Below are positions 56,825-64,000 of a DNA stretch of 64,000 nt, piece by piece. The stretch is from Arthrobacter livingstonensis (GTDB lineage Bacteria > Actinomycetota > Actinomycetes > Actinomycetales > Micrococcaceae), in contig NZ_QJVD01000006.1 in assembly GCF_003219815.1 (NCBI RefSeq), positions 1-64,000 of the forward strand. The letters run 5' to 3'. Under the pieces are notes generated by a model, which made no database searches, was not told the origin of the DNA, and saw only the letters and a program-made list of their open reading frames with translations. Numbering within the stretch: the first letter of the stretch is position 1; each line of letters opens with the position of its first letter. The translations under genes and the position numbers were made by a program.

Positions 56825-58969
56825 TTAGGACATGAGGCCGATGTGTTCGGCATGGTGGCAGGCAACGGAGCTTCCCTTGACGATCCGCCGCTCAGGGTCG
56901 GCGGTGCGGCACTGTTCCTGCGCGGCGGCGTCCATGAGCTGGTAGAGCGGGCAGCGGGTGCGGAAGTTGCAGCCGGTGATGTCCTCCGTGGGGCTGGGCA
57001 GGTCCCCTTCCAAAATGATGCGCCGGCGGGTCCGTTCCACGGACGGGTCAGGGACGGGAACGGCGGAGAGCAGGGCCCGCGTGTATGGGTGCTGCGGATC
57101 GTTGAAAATATCCTCCGCGGGACCGCTTTCGACGATCCGGCCCAGGTACATGACTGCGACGTTGTCCGCGATCTGGCGCACCACCGCCAGGTCGTGGGCC
57201 ACAAACAGGTACGACAGGCCCAGCTTTTCCTGCAGGTCCTCGAGCAGGTTGATGACGCCGGCCTGGATGGAGACGTCCAGCGCGGAGACGGGTTCGTCCA
57301 GCACCACGATCTTCGGGTCGGTGACCAGGGCACGGGCAATGCCGATGCGCTGGCGCTGCCCGCCCGAAAACTCGTGAGGGTAGCGGGAAGCCATGGAGGG
57401 GTCCAAGCCCACCAGGTCCAGGACGTCGCGGACCTTTTGCAGCCGTTCCCTGGCCGGCACGCCGTGGACCGTGAGCGGTTCGGCCACGATGTCCTGGACG
57501 GGAAGGCGCGGGTCCAGCGACGCCATCGGGTCCTGGAACACCACCTGGATGTCCCGGCGGAGGGCCCGGCGCTCCTTGGTACTCATGGCGGCGACATCCC
57601 GGCCGTTGACCATGATCTGGCCGGACTGCGGCTTGGCCAGTTCCAGGATTTCCATAATGGTGGTCGACTTTCCGCAGCCGGATTCGCCCACCAGTCCCAG
57701 GGTCTGGCCGGACCTAATGTCAAAGCTGATGCCGTCCACGGCACGCACCGTGCCGATGGTGTGCTTAAACACGGAGCCCTTGGTCAGTGGGAAGTGCCGC
57801 ACCAGGCCCTCGACCCCAAGCACGCTCTCCGGGACAATTTCCGCCCGTTCCTCAAGCGCCACGGGCTCAGGGACCGGGTAGATCCCCGTGCGGTTCAGTT
57901 TGCCCGAGGCAATCTCATCCACGCGCAGGCACGCCGAAGCATTCAGCGGCTTGCCGGAAATGGGTGTCAGCGGCGGCTCCGTGGTGCGGCAGGCGTCGAT
58001 GGCGATGGGGCACCGTGGGGCAAAGGGGCAACCGGGCGCCAGATTGCTCAGCATGGGCGGCCGGCCTTCCAGCGGCACCAGGCGGGTGTGCCCGGCCGTG
58101 GCCAGGTTGGGCATCGAGCGCAACAGGCCGATCGTGTACGGCATGGACGGGGCATGGAACACCTCGTCCACCGTGCCGGTCTCCACAATCCGCCCGGCAT
58201 ACATGACGGCGATCCTGTCCGCATTGCCGGCCACCACGCCCAGGTCGTGGGTGATGAGCACGACGGCGGCGCCGGTGAGGTCTTTCGCCTTTTGCAGCAC
58301 CTCCAGGATCTGGGCCTGGATGGTGACGTCCAGCGCCGTCGTCGGCTCATCGGCGATGATCAGGCGCGGGTTGTTCGCGATGGCGATGGCGATCATGGCC
58401 CGCTGGCGCATGCCGCCGGAGAATTCGTGGGGGAAGGCCTGGGCGCGGCGCTCCGGATTGGGGATGCCCACCACCTTCAGCAGTTCAACGGCGCGGGCGT
58501 TGGCGGCCAGCTTGGACAGGTTTCTGTCGTGGAGCTGGAGGGCTTCGGCGATCTGGGTGCCGATCGTGTAGACCGGGGTCAGGGCGGACAGGGGGTCCTG
58601 GAAGATGATGGAGATGCCTTCGCCGCGCAGCTTGGACAGTTCCCTGTCGCTGCGGCCCAGCAGGGACCGGCCCTCGAAGAGGATGTCACCGCTGATCTGC
58701 GCCGAGGACGGCAGCAGTCCCATGACCGCCAGGGAAGAGACGGACTTGCCGGAGCCGGATTCGCCCACAATCCCGAGAAACTCGCCCTTGTCCACGTGGT
58801 AGTTGACCCCGCGGACGGCGGTGACGGCGCCACCGGGCTGCGGGAAGGTCACCCTGAGGTCCCGCACCTCCAACAGGTGTTCGGACGTGTTCGACGGCGT
58901 GTCCCCGTGCCGCGGGCGGGTGCGGAGACGGGGGGAGGCTGAATCAAGGCTGGGGGCACTGTTAGTCAC
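56825..58969 (-). CDS. Peptide ABC transporter ATP-binding protein, two fused ATPase domains (DppD-DppF)
   Basis: 714 aa holding two ABC ATPases. First: [10 protein letters not shown] (about 68-77), signature [14 protein letters not shown], Walker [13 protein letters not shown], and the Cys-rich tail [15 protein letters not shown]. Second: [10 protein letters not shown] (about 425), [27 protein letters not shown] and [15 protein letters not shown]. These are usually two genes; here the linker is about 50 residues. GTG start overlaps the dppC stop by 8 bp. Confidence 0.95.
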   Translation of the reverse strand: MTNSAPSLDSASPRLRTRPRHGDTPSNTSEHLLEVRDLRVTFPQPGGAVTAVRGVNYHVDKGEFLGIVGESGSGKSVSSLAVMGLLPSSAQISGDILFEGRSLLGRSDRELSKLRGEGISIIFQDPLSALTPVYTIGTQIAEALQLHDRNLSKLAANARAVELLKVVGIPNPERRAQAFPHEFSGGMRQRAMIAIAIANNPRLIIADEPTTALDVTIQAQILEVLQKAKDLTGAAVVLITHDLGVVAGNADRIAVMYAGRIVETGTVDEVFHAPSMPYTIGLLRSMPNLATAGHTRLVPLEGRPPMLSNLAPGCPFAPRCPIAIDACRTTEPPLTPISGKPLNASACLRVDEIASGKLNRTGIYPVPEPVALEERAEIVPESVLGVEGLVRHFPLTKGSVFKHTIGTVRAVDGISFDIRSGQTLGLVGESGCGKSTTIMEILELAKPQSGQIMVNGRDVAAMSTKERRALRRDIQVVFQDPMASLDPRLPVQDIVAEPLTVHGVPARERLQKVRDVLDLVGLDPSMASRYPHEFSGGQRQRIGIARALVTDPKIVVLDEPVSALDVSIQAGVINLLEDLQEKLGLSYLFVAHDLAVVRQIADNVAVMYLGRIVESGPAEDIFNDPQHPYTRALLSAVPVPDPSVERTRRRIILEGDLPSPTEDITGCNFRTRCPLYQLMDAAAQEQCRTADPERRIVKGSSVACHHAEHIGLMS

Positions 58970-59888
58970 GGTTGACTCCGGAAGTTGGGTCCACGGCGTC
59001 GCGCAGGGCGTCTCCGACCAGGCTGGCGGACAATACCGTAAATACGAGGATGGCGGCGGGGAAGATGAAGAGCCAGGGCCGGGTTGCCGCCGCGCCCTGG
59101 CCGGCGGCCAGGAGGGTGCCCAGGGAGACGTCGGGGGCTTGGATGCCGAAGCCGAAGAAGCTCAGCGTGGTTTCGCTGAGGATGGCGCCGCCCACGCCCA
59201 GCGTGGCGTCGATGATCAACAGCGAAGACACGTTCGGCAGCACATGCCGGCGGATGATGGTCCAGGTGTCGACGCCCATGAAGCGGGCAGCCTTGATGAA
59301 ATCCCGGTCGCGCAGGGACATCGTCTGCGCACGGATCACGCGGGCCATGATCATCCAGCCGAATCCGGCCAGCAGGAAGATCAGGGCCACCCAGGACAAA
59401 GACTTGAAGATGGGGCTGAGCAGGATGAACAGGAACAGGCTCGGCAGCACCAGCAGCAGGTCGATGAACCAGATGATGATCCTGTCCCACCAGCCGCCCA
59501 GGTAACCGGCGACGGCGCCGACCACGCCGGCAATGATGGCCGCGAGGGGTCCCACCAGGAGCCCGATCACCAGTGACTTGCGCAGGCCCACGATGGTTTG
59601 GGCGTAAATGTCCTCGCCAATGTCGCTGGTGCCGAACCAATGCAGCCCGGTGGGGCTGGAGCCCATGTTGTAGACGTCGAGATCGGTAGCGTTCCAGGCG
59701 TTGGGGATGAGGCCAAAGGCGGCCCACAGAATGACGGCGACCAGGCCAACAAGGCCGACCCAAAAGCGCGGTGTGCCGCGCAGCCGGGAGACAACGAGGC
59801 GGAAGCGGGATACCGGCTTCCTGCCCGTGACGGTGGCTGGCTCGCCGGCGCTGGTGTCCGCGATGGGCATTTCTTCAAGCATTGACAT
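58962..59888 (-). CDS. Peptide ABC transporter permease (DppC type)
   Basis: 308 aa. An N-terminal helix precedes the BPD_transp_1 domain with five helices. The EAA loop contains [20 protein letters not shown], and the GxSP-like [19 protein letters not shown] is typical of DppC/OppC. Forms the heterodimeric channel with DppB. Its start lies 2 nt after the dppB stop. Confidence 0.95.
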   Translation of the reverse strand: MSMLEEMPIADTSAGEPATVTGRKPVSRFRLVVSRLRGTPRFWVGLVGLVAVILWAAFGLIPNAWNATDLDVYNMGSSPTGLHWFGTSDIGEDIYAQTIVGLRKSLVIGLLVGPLAAIIAGVVGAVAGYLGGWWDRIIIWFIDLLLVLPSLFLFILLSPIFKSLSWVALIFLLAGFGWMIMARVIRAQTMSLRDRDFIKAARFMGVDTWTIIRRHVLPNVSSLLIIDATLGVGGAILSETTLSFFGFGIQAPDVSLGTLLAAGQGAAATRPWLFIFPAAILVFTVLSASLVGDALRDAVDPTSGVNRD

Positions 59889-59890
59889 GT

Positions 59891-60874
59891 TTATACCCGC
59901 ACTCTCGGGTCAAGGGCGGCATATACAACATCGGAGAGGGTGCCGGCAATGAGCACCAGGATGGCGTTGAACAAGATGGCGCCGGTGAAGGCGTTGATAT
60001 CGCTTTCGGTGATGGCCTGGACCAGCATCTCGCCCATGCCGTGCCAGCTGAACACCAATTCCGTGACGGCCGCGCCGGCCAGCACCGTGGCGAAGGAATA
60101 GGCAAAATAGGTGGACATGGGGATCAGTGCCACCCGTACGCCGTGGCGGACCAGCGCCGAACCGCGCGTGCGGCCCTTGGAACGGGCGGTTCGGATGTAG
60201 TCCGCGGACAACACGTCCAGCATGGCACTGCGCTGGTAACGGGAATAGCCGGCGGCGCCCATGAGCGCCAGCGAAATGGTGGGCAGCAGCAGGTGGGCCG
60301 CCCGGTCCAAGAACAGTGTCCACCAGCCGCCGTCCAGGCCCGCCGTATATTCGCCGGTGAAGCTGATCAGCTGCATTCCCAGGATGTTGTTCAGCCCCGT
60401 GGCCATGATCATCAGGAGGATGCCGATGACGAATGACGGCATGGCCAGGATGGTGAAGGAGGCGTAGGAGATGACCTGGTCGCTGGCCTTGTACTGCCGG
60501 ACCGCGCCCCAGACGCCAAGGACGACACCGAAAATCGCGGCGATGATGGTGCCAAGGATGAGCAGCCGCAGGCTGGTGCCGGCCCGTGCCGCCATCTCGC
60601 TGATCACCGAGGTGTTGTGGATGGTGTCGCCGAGTGAGCCGTGGGTGACCAGGTTGACCAGCCAGGTCCACAGCCGCGCGACCACCGGGGTGTTGGGGTT
60701 GACGCCCAAGCCGTTCAGGATCGCGTTGATGGTTTCATCCGACGGGCGGGGGTTGCGCCCCAAGTAGCGCCCGGCCGGGTTAAGGATGAGGCTTGCGAGC
60801 ACATATGCGCTCAGTGTTGCGATCGCCGAGAGGATTGCGTAATTGATGAATCGCTTAACAATGAAGCCGATCAT
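59891..60874 (-). CDS. Peptide ABC transporter permease (DppB type)
   Basis: 327 aa. MIGFIVKRFINYAILSAI at the start, six helices, with the permease EAA-like region YIRTARSKGRTRGSALVRHG. First gene of the importer operon. ATG chosen behind GAGGGGGC; nine upstream in-frame codons (MRRPEGAGP) are not supported. Substrate class (di- or oligopeptide) cannot be told from sequence. Confidence 0.94.
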   Translation of the reverse strand: MIGFIVKRFINYAILSAIATLSAYVLASLILNPAGRYLGRNPRPSDETINAILNGLGVNPNTPVVARLWTWLVNLVTHGSLGDTIHNTSVISEMAARAGTSLRLLILGTIIAAIFGVVLGVWGAVRQYKASDQVISYASFTILAMPSFVIGILLMIMATGLNNILGMQLISFTGEYTAGLDGGWWTLFLDRAAHLLLPTISLALMGAAGYSRYQRSAMLDVLSADYIRTARSKGRTRGSALVRHGVRVALIPMSTYFAYSFATVLAGAAVTELVFSWHGMGEMLVQAITESDINAFTGAILFNAILVLIAGTLSDVVYAALDPRVRV

Positions 60875-61517
60875 GGGACCAGCCCCCTCTGGGCGGCGCA
60901 TGAGGTCCCGTCAAGACGACGGGCCACCTGCTGCCGGGGTGAGTGCAGTGGCAAAAAATCATCCTTATACATGGTTCGCCGCACGGGCCAGGGTTGGCGG
61001 CCGGATAGCAACGAAGGGTTGTCATTCCCAAGGCATCATGGAGAGTGTGTCCCTGGCGCCTCTACCGTGCCAATGTACCGTGGATCACAAGCGCACAGTC
61101 CGTTATCCCGCATCGCCGCCCGGCGTGGCGTACCTACCGGTAACCCCAACACGCGGCCTTTGGGACGCAATTCCCCGGAATAGTGCGGAAGGCATCGATG
61201 CCATGCTGCGCCCGCAATGTAATAAAAGCGTTATGAAGGCGCTGGCGCGTGATGTGGCAGGCCGGCCCTTTGCGCAGCCCGTGGATAGTTCCGCTTCCAC
61301 AGTCGCACAACTGCGTTTTCCCGGCCCTTTGCGTGGTTGGTTCTGCCGGCCGCGGGGACCCGGGGCGGCGGTCCGTGCCGGGCGACCATTTGCTCCTAAA
61401 AAATTTATTTATCGAATTCGCGTTGCGGGCTGGTCAAAGTGCCGATGAATGGGGTACTTTATAAATTAGTTCCGATGAGTTCCCTCGGAATGTCCGCTTG
61501 CGTGTTGAAAGGAGGCC
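60875..61517. other. Intergenic region upstream of the peptide importer
   Basis: About 640 bases without a supported gene. The right part (61396-61480) is A/T-rich and contains a TATAAAT box that could drive the micro-ORFs to the right. The importer promoter must be at the left, but I found no clear -35/-10 pair. Confidence 0.5.
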
Positions 61518-61520
61518 ATG

Positions 61521-61595
61521 ATGTTTACATTTATCAAGTCCGGAGTTATCGGCGATTCTCTGGCCTCAACACGTCACGCCGGCAAGGCGTCGTAG
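61521..61595 (+). CDS. Candidate micro-ORF, 24 aa
   Basis: MFTFIKSGVIGDSLASTRHA followed by GKAS and a stop. A very strong ribosome site AAAGGAGG lies 5 nt before the ATG (another ATG directly precedes it). Hydrophobic start, polar end; could be a leader peptide. No family recognised. Confidence 0.35.
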   Translation: MFTFIKSGVIGDSLASTRHAGKAS

Positions 61596-61839
61596 CCCCT
61601 CACAAGGCTTCGCACGCATCCGGGTCGCCTGCTGAGGCTGCCCGAGATCAGTCATCCCCGATGAGGATGTCCTTCCCAGGCCATGCCTGGCCGTCCGTGG
61701 TGAACTTACTCCGCGGCGCCCGGCCGCATTCCTGCTTGGACACCAGGGGCTGACCACCCGCCGACCCACATCGGCATTGACGCACAAAATAATTCGCGCC
61801 TTTTTGTGCTCTCATAATGCCTTTTTCGCAAGGAAAACA
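61596..61839. promoter_or_regulatory. Spacer with an inverted repeat between micro-ORFs
   Basis: GCACAAAA (61782-61789) and TTTTGTGC (61802-61809) form perfect 8-bp arms just after TTGACG (61777) and before CATAAT (61813). They are too far apart to be one promoter, but the layout is regulatory-looking. Confidence 0.4.
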
Positions 61840-61905
61840 ATGGCTTTATTTGCCGCGCCAAAAATACGAGATATCCATACACCACTTGTGCCTGGGAGGG
61901 GGTGA
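61840..61905 (+). CDS. Candidate micro-ORF, 21 aa, coupled to the next
   Basis: MALFAAPKIRDIHTPLVPGR then G and a stop that overlaps the next GTG by 4 bp (GTGA). AAGGAAAAC precedes the ATG. Such overlap is what a translated, coupled pair would show. No family recognised. Confidence 0.4.
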   Translation: MALFAAPKIRDIHTPLVPGRG

Positions 61906-62042
61906 ATCAATTGAAATCAAGACAAACGATATCGGCCGTCAAACGAGTGTTCTTTGCTCCCGTCGACGACCGGGAGTTCAACGAGATGCGGGAGCAGCAG
62001 CAACGCCAGATCCTGAGGATCGACCTGTTCAACATCCGGTAA
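61902..62042 (+). CDS. Candidate small protein, 46 aa
   Basis: VNQLKSRQTISAVKRVFFAP, then VDDREFNEMREQQQRQILRI and DLFNIR. Charged and probably helical, not membrane-bound. GGGAGGGG lies just before the GTG. A TTG at 61911 with better spacing is an alternative start. No family recognised. It is the best small-gene candidate of this run because of its coherent, non-repetitive composition. Confidence 0.5.
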   Translation: MNQLKSRQTISAVKRVFFAPVDDREFNEMREQQQRQILRIDLFNIR

Positions 62043-62075
62043 GGCCTTCCGCACGATGCGAAAGGAGGCTTCGGG

Positions 62076-62225
62076 ATGATTGCCACTCATCAGCAGGAAA
62101 AGAACCACAAATATGGACGCGTCCCTTATGGCGCCACCGTAAACGGTGAACAGCCCGCGCTGCCCGGCGCGGGCTGTTTCATTTTCGCGCTCCTTCTTCC
62201 CCTGCCGGGACTCCCCTCAGGGTAG
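62076..62225 (+). CDS. Candidate small ORF, 49 aa, overlapping a terminator
   Basis: MIATHQQEKNHKYGRVPYGA at the start, preceded by GAAAGGAGGCTTCGGG. The frame runs through the hairpin at 62149-62178 and ends in a hydrophobic stretch (CFIFALLLPLPGL). If the hairpin terminates transcription the peptide is cut short, so either the ORF or the terminator is not real as drawn. Confidence 0.3.
   Translation: MIATHQQEKNHKYGRVPYGATVNGEQPALPGAGCFIFALLLPLPGLPSG
62149..62185 (+). terminator. Terminator closing the micro-ORF run
   Basis: AACAGCCCGCGC and GCGCGGGCTGTT, perfect 12-bp arms with a 6-nt loop, followed by TTCATTTTC. A smaller hairpin ACCGTAAACGGT precedes it (62136-62147). Confidence 0.82.
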
Positions 62226-62248
62226 CTTCGAGCCGGTAGGCTCGTGGC

Positions 62249-63745
62249 ATGCAGGATTCACAGGCCCCGGAGCGGCCGCGCCGGCACCAGATTGTTGTCC
62301 CCACGCGCAGTGACCCCCTGCTCCGGTTCATGACCGAACCCGTGGGCGGGCCGTTGGGCCGCCGGACCTCGCCGGGCCGCATTAGCGCGGGGTTCTTCAC
62401 AGTGGAACGCGTCCTGGTCCTAATGGCCGCGGCGTCCGCCCTCATTGCCGTGGTCGCAAAGGGACATTGCCGCCAGACGGGATGGAGCACGCCGGACCAG
62501 TACTCAACTGTGTGTTGGTCGGAGTTCCCGAATTCCTTTGTGGATCATGACCTGGGGCGTTTGTTCCCCTATTTCAGCCCGGGCACCACCTTTGACCGCC
62601 CTCCGGTGGCCGCCGTTGTCGCCGGGCTGACCGGATGGTTGGCCGGTTTCGTCAATGGTGAGTCGCGGCTGCTGGCATTCTTTGACATCAACGCGGCGTT
62701 GATTGCCGCCGTGTGGATCTTCACCGTTGTGGTGGTGGCCCGCACGGCCGGGAGGCGTCCTTGGGATGCCGCCATCGTCGCCGCCAGCCCGCTTCTATGG
62801 CTGACCGCCTACGTTAGCTGGGATTTTTGGGCGGCAGCCCTGGTGGCTCTGGGCCTCTACCTGTTTGCCCGGCACCGTTCCATTTTGGCGGGCATTGTCC
62901 TGGGGGTGGCGGCCATGGCGGCGCCCTTCGCGCTCGTGGTTCTCCTGGCCCTGCTGGTGCTGGGCGTGCGGAGCAGGCAAGCCACGCGGCTGCTGGAAAC
63001 GCTGGCCGGGGGCGCCGTGGGATGGCTGCTGGTGCTCGCCCCGGTGATGGTCCTCAATCCGGCGGGATGGGGCGCCTACGTGGCTTCACTGCTGACCGGG
63101 CCCGCCTCGCAATCCTCGCTCTATGGCGGTTACAACCTCGTCGCGGCACGAGCGGGGCTGCCCGCCCTGGGCGGAAACGCAGTAAATGTGTTGGCACTTG
63201 TCCTGTTGGCACTACTGGTGCTGGGCGTGGTGCTGCTGGGACTGTATGCCCCGCGGCGGCCGCGGGTGGCCCAACTGGCGGCCATGGCCGTGGCAGGATT
63301 CATCGTGGTCGACAAGTTCACCGAGCCGTGGCACGCGGTCTGGCTGCTGCCGCTGTTGGCCCTTGCCCTGCCGCGCTGGCGGCCCGTGGTGTGCTGGCAG
63401 GCCGCCGTTCTGGCCCACGTGTTGGCACTGCTGCTGTTTCAGGCCAAGGAACTGGGACAGATCAGCGACCAGCACGCCATCGACATGCCGTACTTTGTGC
63501 TGGCCGCGGCACTGGGCGCGGTGGCCACCTGCGTGTTGCTTGCCTTGATCGTCCGGGATGTGTTGGAGCCGCAGTTCGACGTCGTGCGCCGTGGAGGGGT
63601 GGACGATCCCCAGGGCGGAGTCCTGCTGGCGGCACAGGCGCCCGAAGCGCAGGTCACTGACACGGGGCGTCCCGCGGCAAACGTGCCCAAGGGGGCTGCC
63701 CAGGCCGCGGCGCCCGAAACAACGGGGCGGCCGCGGCATGGTTGA
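62249..63745 (+). CDS. Polytopic membrane protein, GT87/DUF2029-like mannosyltransferase
   Basis: 498 aa. A cytoplasmic N-terminal tail of about 45 residues precedes 10-12 membrane helices and a Gln/Ala/Pro-rich C-terminal tail. The first large extracytoplasmic loop contains [20 protein letters not shown] and the acidic [20 protein letters not shown], like the catalytic loop of GT-C glycosyltransferases that use polyprenyl-phosphate sugars. The exact donor and acceptor are unknown. Overlaps the next gene by 8 bp. Confidence 0.8.
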   Translation: MQDSQAPERPRRHQIVVPTRSDPLLRFMTEPVGGPLGRRTSPGRISAGFFTVERVLVLMAAASALIAVVAKGHCRQTGWSTPDQYSTVCWSEFPNSFVDHDLGRLFPYFSPGTTFDRPPVAAVVAGLTGWLAGFVNGESRLLAFFDINAALIAAVWIFTVVVVARTAGRRPWDAAIVAASPLLWLTAYVSWDFWAAALVALGLYLFARHRSILAGIVLGVAAMAAPFALVVLLALLVLGVRSRQATRLLETLAGGAVGWLLVLAPVMVLNPAGWGAYVASLLTGPASQSSLYGGYNLVAARAGLPALGGNAVNVLALVLLALLVLGVVLLGLYAPRRPRVAQLAAMAVAGFIVVDKFTEPWHAVWLLPLLALALPRWRPVVCWQAAVLAHVLALLLFQAKELGQISDQHAIDMPYFVLAAALGAVATCVLLALIVRDVLEPQFDVVRRGGVDDPQGGVLLAAQAPEAQVTDTGRPAANVPKGAAQAAAPETTGRPRHG

Positions 63746-64000
63746 TGTTGCGGTTGTCGGGTCGGGGCCCAACGGACTGGCCGCCGCGCTCACCATGGCC
63801 CGGGCGGGGCTGTCGGTCGCCGTCTTCGAAGGAGCGGGTGCCGTGGGCGGGGGGACGCGCACGGCGGAACTCACCCTGCCCGGGTTCCGCCATGACGTCT
63901 GTTCGGCCGTGCACCCCATGGCGCTGGCATCACCGTTCTTTCGCGCCTTTGAACTCGAGCGGCGCGTCGAGTTGTTGGTTCCGGAGATCTCCTACGGCCA
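63738..64000 (+). CDS. FAD-dependent oxidoreductase (phytoene-desaturase-like), 5' part
   Basis: First 87 codons only; the gene runs off the window. [20 protein letters not shown] carries the dinucleotide-binding GxGxxG motif, followed by [20 protein letters not shown], the second FAD signature of the amine-oxidase/phytoene dehydrogenase family, and [17 protein letters not shown]. It overlaps the preceding glycosyltransferase-like gene, so the two are probably co-translated. Substrate unknown. Confidence 0.88.
   Translation, partial: MVDVAVVGSGPNGLAAALTMARAGLSVAVFEGAGAVGGGTRTAELTLPGFRHDVCSAVHPMALASPFFRAFELERRVELLVPEISYG

Noticed and set aside
56843-58942. 699-aa plus-strand open frame opposite the fused ATPase
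   Set aside because: Two clear ABC ATPase domains lie on the minus strand; the plus frame has no motif.

Overview
This is the replication-origin region of a high-GC actinobacterium, most likely an Arthrobacter-like member of the Micrococcaceae. The gene order rsmG-jag-yidC-yidD-rnpA-rpmH-(ori)-dnaA-dnaN-gnd-recF-DUF721-gyrB-gyrA-DUF3566-tRNA, the 39-residue DLW-39 peptide, CrgA, a class E sortase and the FHA/PASTA-kinase division operon together support this. The genus is an inference; no 16S sequence lies in the window.

Layout. 1-1.15 kb: leader of an rRNA operon leaving the window leftwards, a 52-bp tandem repeat array, and tRNA-Leu. 1.5-11.2 kb: seven-gene cell-envelope/division signalling operon fhaA-fhaB-pstP-rodA-pbpA-pknA-pknB. 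11.2-13.7 kb: PabA/TrpG-type amidotransferase, a 56-aa membrane peptide, a class E sortase, CrgA, and an acidic repeat protein. 14.1-16.8 kb: a large LuxR-family ATPase regulator. 16.8-18.26 kb: a gene-poor, decayed stretch with a VOC-family pseudogene, followed by a dense DnaA-box cluster about 15 kb from dnaA. 18.6-23.9 kb: flavin reductase, rhomboid protease, cyclophilin, a helical membrane protein, an EamA transporter, tRNA-Ala, DLW-39, tRNA-Ile and DUF3566. 23.9-35 kb: gyrA, gyrB, DUF721, recF, gnd, dnaN and dnaA, all pointing leftwards away from the origin. 35-41 kb: rpmH, rnpA, yidD, yidC, jag, rsmG, parA and parB, all pointing rightwards.

41.1-46.2 kb is the most unusual part. It carries six of the seven intact or near-intact parS sites and the remains of a complete Hen1-Pnkp RNA-repair operon. 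Hen1 and Pnkp are each broken by several frameshifts. Pnkp also has two internal deletions, a nonsense codon, a kinase P-loop overrun by a short-repeat expansion, and a ligase whose catalytic lysine is replaced.

46.4-51.3 kb: trxA, trxB, a pseudokinase with a C-terminal discoidin-like region, and murJ. This block is functionally linked to fhaA at the other end of the window. 51.3-54.9 kb: Nudix hydrolase, CCA-adding-type tRNA nucleotidyltransferase, histidine phosphatase and a PH-domain-like membrane protein. 55-60.9 kb: a four-gene peptide ABC importer with fused ATPases. 61.5-62.2 kb: a run of RBS-preceded micro-ORFs ending in a strong terminator. 62.2-64 kb: a polytopic glycosyltransferase-like protein and the start of an FAD-dependent oxidoreductase.
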